Below, piece by piece: positions 9,867 to 21,073 of a stretch of 64,000 nucleotides of DNA (positions are counted from its first letter, which is position 1; each line of letters begins with the position of its first letter). The DNA is from Theocolax elegans (taxonomy: Eukaryota; Arthropoda; Insecta; Hymenoptera; Cerocephalidae), in the NCBI GenBank assembly GCA_026168455.1, contig CM047426.1, forward strand, positions 65,811,342-65,875,341. The letters are read 5' to 3'. Below the pieces are notes generated by a model. The model was not told the origin of the DNA and made no database searches. It saw only the letters and a program-made list of their open reading frames with translations. A program made the translations under genes and the position numbers.

Positions 9867-11455
9867 GAAACGTAGACTTACCGAAAATGCCTCCCTATCC
9901 AGAATAATTAAAGCAATTAGCTGCAGGAATATCGGAAGATAGTATTAATTTTCGCAAAAATATTCGGCTATATAATAATGCGTTAGCTTTTGCAAGCTTT
10001 GGAGCTAATTTTGATAAGTTATCTGAATCTTAAATGAAAATGAAGCTCGAAAATATGGGCAATTGTATGTTCTAGATAATGAATTAGCTGCAGCTGAAAG
10101 AAAAAGTTTTAAAAATAATTTAGATACAAAATTAGAATTGTCAAGTAAATTAGATAGCTTAATTAGAAATGTTAATCCTTATGCTAAAGCTTATAAAATG
10201 ATGTATGAGGTAGAAAAAGAAAAATTAGAATATTAGAAGAAAAATTAGATAAAAATATATATATAATGAAGCTACTTGTAATGAAGTTGCAATGGTATTT
10301 GTAGGAAAAAATGGACTGCCTACTTCAGAGCGAGATATAGTTATATATTCAAAATATGACAATCCAATTAGTATTCCTTTAATAAGTAAACACACTGATC
10401 CAATGACATACCCACTTATTTATCCAAATGGAGGATATGGATGGATGCCTAATATGAAATGCAAATATAAGAAAAACAATATTTCATGTTTGCAATTTTA
10501 TAATTACAGACTTTCTATGAGAAATGGATTTAATCCATACCTTAATATGGGAAAAGTTTCTCAACAGTTTACAATTGATGCATTTGTAAAAGTTGAACAA
10601 TCAAGATTATATTTTGTAAAGAAAAACCAAGATATTTTAAGAAGCGATTATTATAAAGGCGTAATGGATTATTTACACAAGAAAAAAGAATCTGAAAATA
10701 TAAAAATTGGAAAAATGTTTATTTTGCCATCAAATTTTGTTGGAAGTTCAAGATTCCTAAAACAAAATTACATTGACTCAATGAGTATAGTAAATCGTTA
10801 CGGAAAACCTGACTTATTTATAACAATGACATGTAATCCAAACTGAAAAGAAATAACTGAACATTTAAAAAAATATGAAACTGTAATTGATAGACCAGAT
10901 TTAGTATTTAAGGTATTTCATCAAAAAATAAAAGAATTTAAAGAATTGGTAATTAAGCAAGGTGTTTTAGGAAATTGTATCGCCTACACTTATGTTATCG
11001 AAATTCAAAAACGTGGACTTCCTCACATGCATATGCTATAATTTTTAGATAAAAATTATAACATTAATACTCCCGAAAAAGTAGATGAACTCATAAACGC
11101 AGAAATTCCAAACGAAGATATCTATCCACGGTTGTATAATATTGTAAAACAGTTTATGATTTATGGACCCTGTGGAGAGCAAAACATGAGTTCATCTTGC
11201 ATGAGTAAAGACACAAAAAAATGTACGAAAAATTTTCCAAAAAAATTTAATAACAAAACAACTTTTAATTCATCAGGATATCCATTATATATAAGAAGAA
11301 ATGATATCAAAAAAATCAATTATAAAGGTAAACACCACAATAGAATAGCTGATAATCGGTTTGTTGTTTCGTATAATCCTTATTTATTGTTAAAATTTAA
11401 TTATTACATTAATGTCGAAGTATGCTCAAAAGTCCAATGTATAAAATACATTTAA
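9859..11455 (+). pseudogene. Helitron Rep: Helitron_like_N and HUH endonuclease
   Basis: The frame resumes after the MITE with VDLPKMPPYPE, then NIRLYNNALAFASFGANFDK. A segment normally following (a conserved glycine/tyrosine-rich part) appears deleted near 10030. From 10292 the Helitron_like_N domain runs to ITMTCNPN, where TGA at 10844-10846 replaces the conserved tryptophan codon. The HUH active-site motif is visible as GLPHMHM with the two histidines at 11024 and 11030, immediately followed by a second in-frame stop (11039-11041). The frame then continues through GPCGEQN and TKNFPKKF to 11455, where a shift ends it before the catalytic tyrosine region. Rep nicks and joins single-stranded DNA in rolling-circle transposition. 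This copy cannot encode a complete enzyme as assembled. Confidence 0.88.
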
Positions 11456-11778
11456 ATAGTGTTATAAAGGACATGACTGTGCGAACATAGAAATACGTGA
11501 CACAGGTATCAGATCAAAAGACAGTTCTAATTTAACTTATGATGAAGATATTGAAAGCAATGAATATAATACTATTAGAATACCCTCTACACGAACTTTC
11601 ACATACCATAATAAGATTAGCTATTCACAATGAAGATGAACAAGAAGTGTATTTTAAAGAAGGAAAAGAAACAGAAATTTAAAAAAAAATGTAGAAACGA
11701 CATTAACAGCATACTTAAAATTAAAACAAATCGATTCTGATGCACGAAATTATTTATATTCCGAAATACCATTAAATT
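11456..11778 (+). pseudogene. degraded Helitron segment between Rep and helicase
   Basis: Pieces of the usual sequence are readable in shifting frames (for example GHDCANIEI-like residues near 11467-11495 and a stretch with LTYDEDIESNEYNT near 11535), with stops and shifts between them. No complete frame. Confidence 0.6.
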
Positions 11779-12135
11779 ATGTATTTTATAATAATTCAAA
11801 AACATGGAATAAAAGAAAAAAAAACAAAAAAACCTGTATTAAGCAGAATGTATTTAGTGAATCCAAAGGATCGAAAACGATATTTTATAAGATTATTACT
11901 TTTACATGTCAAAGGAATATCATCATTTCAGGATTTACGTACTGTTGATGATATAATTTATTCTACATTTTATGAAGGTTCTATAGCTAGACATTTAGTT
12001 AATGAAGATAAAGAATGGAACAGATGTTTGGAAGAAGCAACACAATTACACTTTCCTACTGCTCTTTGTGAATTATTTGCATATATTTGTATTTTTCACA
12101 ATCCTATTAATGCAAGAGATTTGTACGAAAAATAG
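11779..12135 (+). pseudogene. Helitron helicase upstream segment
   Basis: A 118-residue frame with SRMYLVNPKDRKRYFIRLLLLHVKG and FPTALCELFAYICIF, the conserved block just before the PIF1 domain of Helitron Rep-Hel proteins. A frameshift between 12135 and 12217 separates it from the Walker A part. Confidence 0.85.
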
Positions 12136-12216
12136 AAACACTTTTTTTACCACCCAAAATATGAACAAAATGCTGATGAAAACCTAGCATTAAACATTAT
12201 TGATAAGAACCTACAA

Positions 12217-13751
12217 TTGAATGGATATTCTTTAAATAATTTTAATTTACCCGTTATATCTACATTTATAGAAGATTATGCTGATAAATCAACAACACAT
12301 AACAAAAGTTGCACATTTACTGAAATAAACGTCAAAGTAAATTCTTTAAAAAATCATAACAAAGACATTTTTGATACTATCGTGCAACATTTAAAAATTG
12401 AAGACAAAAAAAGCTTTTTTATTGATGGACCAGGAGGAAGTGGGAAAAGCTGTTTACTTAATGTTCTAATAGACTATCTTAAATTCTCAAACATTTCATT
12501 TTTATGTGTTGCTTGGACAGGGATTGCAGCAAATTTATTACATAACGGGAAAACAGTACACACAACATTTAAACTACCACCTAATATCACAGAATGTACT
12601 ATATGTAATATTAAATCTAATTCAATAGATGGTAAAAATTTAAAAGAAGTTCAAATTATAATATGGGATGAAATATCTATGACATCGAAATATGCTTTTG
12701 AAGCAGTCAATCGCCTATTTCAAGATATATATAATAATAAATAAATATTTGGTGGTAAAATGTTGGTTGTTTCAGGCGATTTTAGGCAAACATTACCAGT
12801 TATACAACATAGTAGTCGTACTGAAGTTATTGAAAATTCAGTTAAAAACAGTTACTTATGGCCGAATTTTATACTTATGACACTAAATGAAAATCTTCGA
12901 GTGACAGATAATGACAATTATTTTAGACAATGGTTATTAAATGTAGGTGAAGTTAAACGTTTAAATATGTATGAAGAAGAAAATAAACTGCTTGAAATCC
13001 CTCTTGATTTAATAACAAAAGAAAATGATATCATTGCAGAAATTTTTGGAAACGAAATAAAAATAAATGATAAAGATTTAAATGATAAAGTTATATTAGC
13101 CTTCACCAATAACGACATAATTGAAATAAATAATAAAATTTTGGCTATAATGGAAGGGCAAATTATTGAATACTTAAGTATAGATACAGCAGAAGATGAT
13201 AATGGAGAAAACTTAGATGTCATGTTACCTACAGAATTTCTTAATTCCCTTACACCTAATGAACTTCCTCTACATAAATTACAATTAAAAGTAGGTGCAA
13301 TAGTAATTCTTCTAAGAAATTTAAATGTGAATGAAGGTCTTTGTAATGGAACAAGATTATTAGTAACAAAACTTATGAAACATTTAATTAAAGCAAAAAT
13401 TATAAGCGGAAAAAAAATTGGAAAATTAGTTTTAATACCAAGAATCACTTTGTCACCATCTAAAGAAGATATACCATTCAACATGCGCAGAAAACAATTT
13501 CCCATTCGATTAGGTTTTGCAATGACTATTCACAATATGACAAATCACAAGGACAGTCATACAACCAAGTTGGTATCTATTTACCATCTCCAATTTTTAA
13601 CCATGGTCAATTATACGTAGCTCTTTCAAGAGCTAAAAGTAGAAAAAATTTAAAAATATTACTGTTAAACAATGCAAAAATAGAAAATGATACATTAAAA
13701 AATAAACACAAAATTTACACTAACAATATAGTGTTTAAAAAAGTATTGTAA
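12217..13751 (+). pseudogene. PIF1-family helicase domain of the Helitron (copy 1)
   Basis: Walker A is FIDGPGGSGKSCLLN at about 12420-12464, Walker B IIIWDEISM at about 12655-12681, and motif III GDFRQTLPV at about 12775. One in-frame TAA (12742-12744) interrupts the domain; the frame is otherwise the same across it. Near 13540 a one-base shift moves the reading so that the final SF1 motifs (KSQGQS and YVALSRAKS) continue in another frame to the TAA at 13749-13751. PIF1 helicases unwind the displaced strand during rolling-circle transposition. The two breaks are single-base events in A-rich runs. Confidence 0.88.
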
Positions 13752-13776
13752 ATGTGTAGACGAAAATGTATACACA
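13742..13776 (+). terminator. hairpin just after the helicase stop
   Basis: AAATGTGTA and TACACATTT form a 9-bp stem around a 10-nt loop directly over and after the stop codon. It may be the 3' hairpin that Helitron-type elements use, or part of a transcript end. Repeated in unit 2 at about 15187-15221. Confidence 0.4.
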
Positions 13777-13859
13777 TTTTATATAAATTTTATAAATAAA
13801 TAAAAATGGAAGTATGAGAAAAAACATTAAAATATTACAACTATTGAATGATTGAAGTG

Positions 13860-14090
13860 AGTATGCAAAATAATTCATAATTGTTTGCGCTGAAAATCAT
13901 TAAAATACAATTGAAAATCGGCTGCAACATATCATATTGTAAATGACAAATCATTACGTTAGTTATAATAAATACAAAAAATGAAATATAAGAAAAATCC
14001 ATTGAAATATTACTACTACTGAATCATTAAAATAAATATGCAAAATAATTGATAATAGCCTGCCGTTCGACAAAACTTACAGACTTCAAA
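13860..14090 (+). repeat. diverged direct subrepeat in the Helitron 3' tail
   Basis: Two diverged copies of a roughly 130-bp phrase: AAACATTAAAATATTACAACTA.. near 13824 and AATCCATTGAAATATTACTACTA.. near 13995, each followed by a block with ATGCAAAATAATT. It recurs in unit 2. Confidence 0.6.
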
Positions 14091-14140
14091 AAAGAATCAG
14101 AGTTTCCCAAATACAACGACCGAAAGTTTAATTTTTATAA

Positions 14141-15584
14141 CTTTTGAAGCAGTCAATCGCCTATTTCAAGATATATATAATAATAAATAATATTTGGTGG
14201 TAAAATGTTGGTTGTTTCAGGCGATTTTAGGCAAACATTACCAGTTATACAACATAGTAGTCGTACTGAAGTTATTGAAAATTCAGTTAAAAACAGTTAC
14301 TTATGGCCGAATTTTATACTTATGACACTAAATGAAAATCTTCGAGTGACAGATAATGACAATTATTTTAGACAATGGTTATTAAATGTAGGTGAAGTTA
14401 AACGTTTAAATATGTATGAAGAAGAAAATAAACTGCTTGAAATCCCTCTTGATTTAATAACAAAGAAAATGATATCATTGCAGAAATTTTTGGAAACGAA
14501 ATAAAAATAAATGATAAAGATTTAAATGATAAAGTTATATTAGCCTTCACCAATAACGACATAATTGAAATAAATAATAAAATTTTGGCTATAATGGAAG
14601 GGCAAATTATTGAATACTTAAGTATAGATACAGCAGAAGATGATAATGGAGAAAACTTAGATGTCATGTTACCTACAGAATTTCTTAATTCCCTTACACC
14701 TAATGAACTTCCTCTACATAAATTACAATTAAAAGTAGGTGCAATAGTAATTCTTCTAAGAAATTTAAATGTGAATGAAGGTCTTTGTAATGGAACAAGA
14801 TTATTAGTAACAAAACTTATGAAACATTTAATTAAAGCAAAAATTATAAGCGGAAAAAAAATTGGAAAATTAGTTTTAATACCAAGAATCACTTTGTCAC
14901 CATCTAAAGAAGATATACCATTCAACATGCGCAGAAAACAATTTCCCATTCGATTAGGTTTTGCAATGACTATTCACAATATGACAAATCACAAGGACAG
15001 TCATACAACCAAGTTGGTATCTATTTACCATCTCCAATTTTTAACCATGGTCAATTATACGTAGCTCTTTCAAGAGCTAAAAGTAGAAAAAATTTAAAAA
15101 TATTACTGTTAAACAATGCAAAAATAGAAAATGATACATTAAAAAATAAACACAAAATTTACACTAACAATATAGTGTTTAAAAAAGTATTGTAAATGTG
15201 TAGACGAAAATGTATACACATTTTATATAAATTTTATAAATAAATAAAAATGGAAGTATGAGAAAAAACATTAAAATATTACAACTATTGAATGATTGAA
15301 GTGAGTATGCAAAATAATTCATAATTGTTTGCGCTGAAAATCATTAAAATACAATTGAAAATCGGCTGCAACATATCATATTGTAAATGACAAATCATTA
15401 CGTTAGTTATAATAAATACAAAAATGAAATATAAGAAAAATCCATTGAAATATTACTACTACTGAATCATTAAAATAAATATGCAAAATAATTGATAATA
15501 GCCTGCCGTTCGACAAAACTTACAGACTTCAAAAAAGAATCAGAGTTTCCCAAAATACAACGACCGAAAGTTTAATTTTTATAA
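14141..15584 (+). pseudogene. PIF1 helicase C-terminal part (copy 2, tandem unit 2)
   Basis: Near-identical repeat of 12695-14140. Here one A fewer near 14464 and one fewer near 14188 shift the frame, so the domain is split into 14205-14504 and 14585-15064, and it has lost Walker A and B by construction. The terminal motifs again lie in a third frame to the stop near 15195. Unit 2 has no way to be expressed as a helicase alone. Confidence 0.9.
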
Positions 15585-16153
15585 TAACGTATAAACAGGT
15601 ATTTAAAATTATTATTTAAAAACTTAAATTTGTTAAAATTTTACAATTAGAATTATATTTGCATATATCATGTATAAAATATTTCGACAGAGCCGCCATT
15701 TAGATACAATCACTCACCCAACGTGCGTAAAAAATGATTTTCATAACACTCAATTTTATAATAACAATTACTATACAGATTCTATAAAATACCAAAATTT
15801 TTAAATATGCATTATAAAAGCCATCACTTTGAAATAATACTACATTCACATACAAATTAAAACCATATATAACACAACGACAGTATTATATACCACTTTA
15901 TAAAAAATGTTACCACCGCCATTAAAGAAAATATAATTTATGAGAGTATATAACATGCTTATATTTTATGTATTCTGTAATCACATTATATTACATCAAT
16001 TTATTTAAAATTACGATACCCCCCCAAATGGAAATTATTTTATGTGTGTGCATTTTAAATATATTAAATATATGGACATATTTCACTTTCTTTCTGAACA
16101 CACGCACACACACCTTCTTTATAATAACCTATAATGATTATTTTTACACAGAC

Positions 16154-16190
<37 letters not shown>

Positions 16191-17589
16191 TTATTTTTTA
16201 CTCTTTGTCATATTTATTTTCTTTCTGTATTTAATTCTATCATTATTAGCGTCAAAATTTAACAGTATACTTTTCTTTCCTTAACTGTTACAGAGCCCTT
16301 ATTATGTTACTATTAAATGGATCATGCATTGAAAAAATATATGATTTTTGAAATGTATACCTTACCAGCACATCCTCGCCGTAAGAGTCGAATACAATAT
16401 TCATATGTTGGCTAACGCTGGAAGCATAAATATATTTTACGGAGCGTGTGTTACAACTATACACGAAAAATCTAAATGACTTCAGTTCAACATGTCTTGG
16501 TCTGCAGAAACGACATCAGGTTTTCATCAAATACACTATCCAAGAGCCTAACTCTCATCCAATAATGTATAAATAGTTATTTAAAATTATCAAATAAAAC
16601 GAAAACATTGGAAAGTCGACACAAAACATATGGAGTTCTCACATCTTTTCAACTCGTCTACGCGAGATCAAGATTCGAGATGCCTTTTTGAAACGATTGC
16701 CCGCTCATATACTATAAAGGACCCCTGCAATAATGATGAAAATGGAGTCGAAATCTCACGAATGATTGACATGTGACGGATTCTTTGAATGTCACGAAAT
16801 AATTGATAGTCATTAGATGATCAAATTTTCAGTTGAACTTTATTTTCAGTTCTGTCTTTGATGTTTTTTTTTAATCTATAACATCCTTTAAAAAACCAAA
16901 ATATTGGAAAGTCGACACAAAATATATCGAGTTCTCACACTCTTTTCAATCGTCTGTACAATAGTAGTTACATGTAATTTTAAAGAAATTTTGATTAATT
17001 TTAAAACTTTGGTAGTTAACTATCATATTTTGTTTATTTCTCAATTTTTTTTTACAAAAACGACATCTCAGTCACCACATTAATTATACCATAATCCTCT
17101 TCGCAATGCGCAAATTATCATTGTTGGTGTTAAGGGTAGAGTACGATTATAAAAATATTTTTGTAATTTTTATAAAATATTATGTGAAATGTCATGTTTA
17201 TAAAATATATTATAAAAAATATTCTTTTTTGATGATTTTTAACACATTCATTAAGTAAAATATTAAAATATTATCAAAAATAGGCTTAAAACAGGTGCAA
17301 ATACAAAAAACTCCTTGCAGGATAAAAGTTGTCGAAGGGCTTTAATCCAAGAAAATTTAAATTTATATGCATATAAACTTTAACTTTACACAGCGAATTT
17401 GGTGTATCTATAAAAATGCAATTTCTGCCTTGATAAACCCAATTGGTTTACTAATTATTTAAAAAATGTAATGTTTGTCATTTAAAAAATGAACATAAAA
17501 ATGTCACGTTTAACTTTAAAGAAAAAAGGCTGTGTAACTATTTTACATATACTCATCTAAAATAAGCACGATCAAAATACAACCGAATG
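15585..17589. other. AT-rich stretch without genes
   Basis: A (TA)n microsatellite runs at about 16157-16189. A 60-bp phrase containing TTGGAAAGTCGACACAAAA occurs twice (about 16606 and 16907) in direct orientation. Nothing else could be identified. Confidence 0.6.
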
Positions 17590-17619
17590 AGCGTTAGCGA
17601 GCGAGGTATCTGTTGCTAG

Positions 17620-18240
17620 TCTGTCGAATTAAAAAGTGTTCTATTGGAAAAATTTTTGGATTTTTAAGACGAACATTTCGTTTAATTAAAGTTTTCTCGT
17701 AGGATTATAATTTTTTATATATTGCGAAAAAGCGTGCATTTTTTACTTTTCTTCACTATTTTAAACGTTTTTTCATATATATTTTAAGAAATTCATCTCG
17801 GATCAAAAAGTATGTAATAGAGAAAAGTTTTGTAATTCTGAAATGATTACTTTTTTTCTGTAAAGTTTTTATGTACAACTTAAAGTATATGATTTATTGC
17901 GAAAAATTACGTACTTTTGACTAATTTTTATTATTTTAATCGTTTTTACATATCTATCTTGAGTAATATCTCTCGGATCAAAAAATGTTCAATAGGAAAA
18001 AGTTTTGTAATTTAAGATGAACATTTCGTTCATTTAAAGTTTTGTTGTAGGATTACAATTCTTTTATGTATTGCGAAAAAACGTGCATTTTTTACTTTTT
18101 TTCACTATTTTAAGCGTTTTTACTTACCTATCTTAAAAAATTCATGTCGGATCGAAAAGTGTTCCATAGGAAAAAGTTTTGTAATGATGAGACGAATATT
18201 TCTTCTATTTAAAGTTTTTATGTAAAATGTATACATTTCA
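17620..18240. repeat. diverged tandem repeat, about 175 bp x 3.5
   Basis: The marker TCGGATCRAAAAG recurs at about 17799, 17976 and 18149 with associated blocks (GTAGGATTAYAATT, ATTGCGAAAAA-CGTGCATTTTT). Units differ by perhaps 15-20 percent. Confidence 0.75.
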
Positions 18241-18259
18241 AGATAATGCTATGAAATCG

Positions 18260-18780
18260 ATAATGCGCAATTATAAATAGTGCTGTAACTTAGATTGATT
18301 ATATGCGAAATATCTGGAAATAGAACCATAAAGATCGCGCATCATGAAGAAGGTACCCTACAAATTTCATCCAAACCGATTAAAAACTTTTTGAGATATT
18401 TGTGGAACATCGAATACATAGATATCATGAATTTGATCTTTGTGAGTCTCTAGTGCCAAAGATATTCAAAATCATGAATTGTGTACTATAGAAAAAAGTT
18501 TCGTATTATCAAAACGAAGATTTTGTCTATGATATAGTTTTTACGTAGGATTCATGTATTTCGAGATAATTAACATATAATGAAAAAAACCGTTTTTACA
18601 GGAAATGTAAACTACTCTGTATCTGTGACGTGACTTTATAGATATATCTGAAAATAGGACCTAAAACTTCTCTTGTCATGAGAAAACTACCACCAAATTT
18701 TTAGCCAAATCGGTTGAAAACTTTTTGAGATATTTGAGGAAAACCACTTTTTTGGATGACAAAAATATAAGGCTCTCCCG
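18260..18780. repeat. diverged direct repeat of about 330 bp
   Basis: Two copies share TATCTGRAAATAGRACC and AAAACTTTTTGAGATATTTG (about 18312-18404 and 18644-18741). No coding potential seen. Confidence 0.6.
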
Positions 18781-18916
18781 TAGAACGGTCGTGCCTAAAA
18801 ACTGTTTATAAAATATAATATTTTAAAAATAATGTATTCTGATTACTATTTTCTGAATTTTTTACTACCTTATAAAAATCTAATTATTTTATGTATAAGT
18901 ATTTACATATACGTAC

Positions 18917-19091
18917 CAATTCAAGTCCACTTTGTACTCTTAAGCATTGGAAACTATTGAGATATTCTATAGTCGATATTTTGTCGATTGTAAGCAGATG
19001 ACGTCTAGCATTGTACGTGTATCATCACAGTACACAGTAACTTTTGACCAATCATCAATTGATACCTTTAAATAATCAAGCTTATTTTGGT
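18917..19091 (-). pseudogene. exon C of an uncharacterised insect gene (same family as 33796-36427)
   Basis: On the minus strand TTTTTGCAG precedes this exon and GTACGT follows at 18916. In phase with exon B it reads DQNKLDYLKVSIDDWSKV then YCDDT. After that the family-like reading (ARRHLLTIDKISTIEYL) is in another frame, so there is a one-base shift near 19015-19025. Without the shift the product ends at TAG 18967-18969. I associate the W..V..yW..T..R pattern with the C-terminal part of an expanded hymenopteran gene family of unknown function; this is recall, not a search. Confidence 0.55.
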
Positions 19092-19197
19092 CTGCAAAAA
19101 GTAAATTTAAGTTAAAAATATTAAAACCATTAGTTATGATATTAAATATATTAAAACCATAGTTTATGAACTATTAAATAATTTAAAAGTTTATTAC

Positions 19198-19405
19198 CTT
19201 CAGTAGTAACATTATGAGTAACAGATTTATTTAAATTTTCATTTGCTTCTTTCGATACTAAAACACCGACTTTTTTTAAACGATCTTTATCATAATTATA
19301 ATGATTCCATAATTTTCCGGATGTTGGAATATGTTTCTTATTTTGTACCTTGAATGGTATATAATATGCCTCTTCGCACTCGTGTTCAAATATCCCAACA
19401 ATTTC
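19198..19405 (-). pseudogene. exon B of the same minus-strand gene
   Basis: Acceptor ..TTTTTTTTAAAG and donor GTAATA flank a 208-nt exon encoding EIVGIFEHECEEAYYIPF, HIPTSGKLWNHYNYDKDRL and KKVGVLVSKE. Splicing to exon C keeps phase exactly (one base plus 125 bases to a stop). Joining from exon A does not keep phase, so an exon is missing, the acceptor differs, or there is an indel. The SGKLwnhY...L motif is the same one that exon 35733-35920 carries (TGGVLYDFY..KRKL). Confidence 0.6.
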
Positions 19406-20639
19406 CTTTAAAAAAAATTTATTTTTTTTATAATAATTGAAGAAACAATTTTTGGTCGGTAATTATTAGTAAAAGAAAGCCATAATCTTATAACCCAAAC
19501 ATCATAATTCAATTATCTATTTAATAATCTGTAAAAATTTGGACATATTAATCAAACATGCCCGAGTGCCTGATGTTTAAGATTTTTTCAAACATTCTTT
19601 CTTTTGTTAAAAAAATTCTTTAGTGTTAATTGTAGAATACCCCTGTTGAAAAGACCTTATAAAATCCGATAAAATAATGGCACATTGAATCGGGGTGCCA
19701 ATAAAAATTTTATAGTAATATATCGGGCGATTTCTTTTTTATCGGTACCTACAATGAAATCCTCACAGCTACGAATCACAAGTTCCGAAATTTAGTTTTT
19801 ATAAGTTTTACCTGGTAAAAGATATATCAGTTTCTATGAGACTAATAAATTTATAGGCTTTATAGAGATATGCTCATTTAATTATTTATAGAAATCTATT
19901 CACTTTACCAATATGAATTAAGAATCGGCATATATCGTAATAAATTGATTGAAAAATTATAAGCCTGTATAGATGTTTTACTACATGAATTACACAAGTG
20001 CATCCAAGAAAATATTAATCGCTATAATAAAAGAAATGACTATGAAAAGATTATAGTTCATACACATTTCCTGATAAAAAATTTAATAAGCTCTTATCAT
20101 GGAAATACTGTATATGTTTATATCTTTTTTTGCTTTCTAATAGTAGGTTTATAATTCGAGTCTATAAGGAATTCCGGGTGCAAAAACCTCATACCATACT
20201 ATACAATAAATGCTTATAGTATTTTATAAGATAAAAACATTTTATAGTACAATATGATGATCAACAAAATAAATGGGCGGTTCGTTTACCGGATCGTATG
20301 AGCTGAGACATCCATAAATACAATCTTAATCAAATCGCTAATCGCGTTCAACCAGGCAATTTCGTATTTATTATTTATAACAAATAGGCATGTATCGGGT
20401 TTTCGAGTATTTGACGTATTCGTGTGCATTGAATTAATAAGGTTCTATAAGGCTTTTCACTATATTGTCCACTAACAGCTATCGGTGTCTACCGTTAAAT
20501 TCCATAATTTTAAACCAACCAATATAGTACTTTTATAAGGTTTTACGAGGATCGACGCATGTATTAGGCATACGACCTATCGGGTACTAACGGCTGCGCC
20601 AACAATAATACGAATTACATAAGTATACTTAATTTATTA

Positions 20640-20830
20640 ATGCTGCAGCGATACTCGTGTGACATTTTCATGTATTCTTAGTTTTGTAACCTTTAGTTAT
20701 AAATGTTTTTCATTGTTATTCTTCATGCATATAAAGATTGAAGTTTCTATGATATACTACTAATAAACATGAAAGAAATATTAAATTTACTTAATATAAA
20801 CTTATTCAATATAATAATTCTTTTCTTTTC
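20640..20830. repeat. outlying copy of the 22725-24115 satellite
   Basis: Shares with 22736-22905 and 23120-23256 the phrases AGTTATAAATRTTTTT, TCTTCATG and TAATGAAA/TAATAAACATGAAAG, then AATATTAAATTTA. The foldback element lies between this copy and the rest. Confidence 0.65.
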
Positions 20831-21021
20831 AGGCATCAAATCGAACTCAATTACATGTTAATTTTCAGTATATTTTCAAATACAAAGAATATTCTTCCTC
20901 CAAGGACAAAACAGATCTGGAAAACAAATAATTTTAATTCAATTTGAATGTGCTCTAAATTATAAAACTAATTAATAGCAATAATTAATAGCTCTGAGTG
21001 TGTAATATTTTACATATACTC

Positions 21022-21034
<13 letters not shown>

Positions 21035-21071
<37 letters not shown>
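21035..21071. repeat. (TA)n microsatellite at the left edge of the foldback element
   Basis: Nearly pure TA from 21035 to the GGGTGG start at 21072; a shorter TA run is on the other side (22725-22735). Confidence 0.9.

Positions 21072-21073
<2 letters not shown>

Larger units (their letters stand above)
12695..14140 (+). repeat. tandem duplication of Helitron tail, unit 1
   Basis: A unit of 1446 bp holding the C-terminal two thirds of the helicase and 390 bp of 3' flank. Unit 2 follows directly. Aligned by eye, the two differ by four one-base length differences, all in short A or AT runs, and by no substitution that I could find. Confidence 0.95.
6900..15584 (+). mobile_element. Helitron (rolling-circle transposon), decayed, with duplicated tail
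   Basis: Reads in order: C48 (Ulp1-like) cysteine protease, a lysine-rich repeat protein, a Helitron zinc-finger segment, Helitron_like_N / HUH Rep, and PIF1-family helicase. It lacks TIRs, as Helitrons do. It is broken by a nested MITE, several in-frame stops and frameshifts. The helicase tail plus 3' non-coding part is repeated in tandem (12695-14140 and 14141-15584). Exact outer ends cannot be set from one copy. Confidence 0.88.

Noticed and set aside
12918..14949. Minus-strand ORFs of 195 and 183 codons
   Set aside because: Shadows of the helicase frame; the helicase motifs are on the plus strand.
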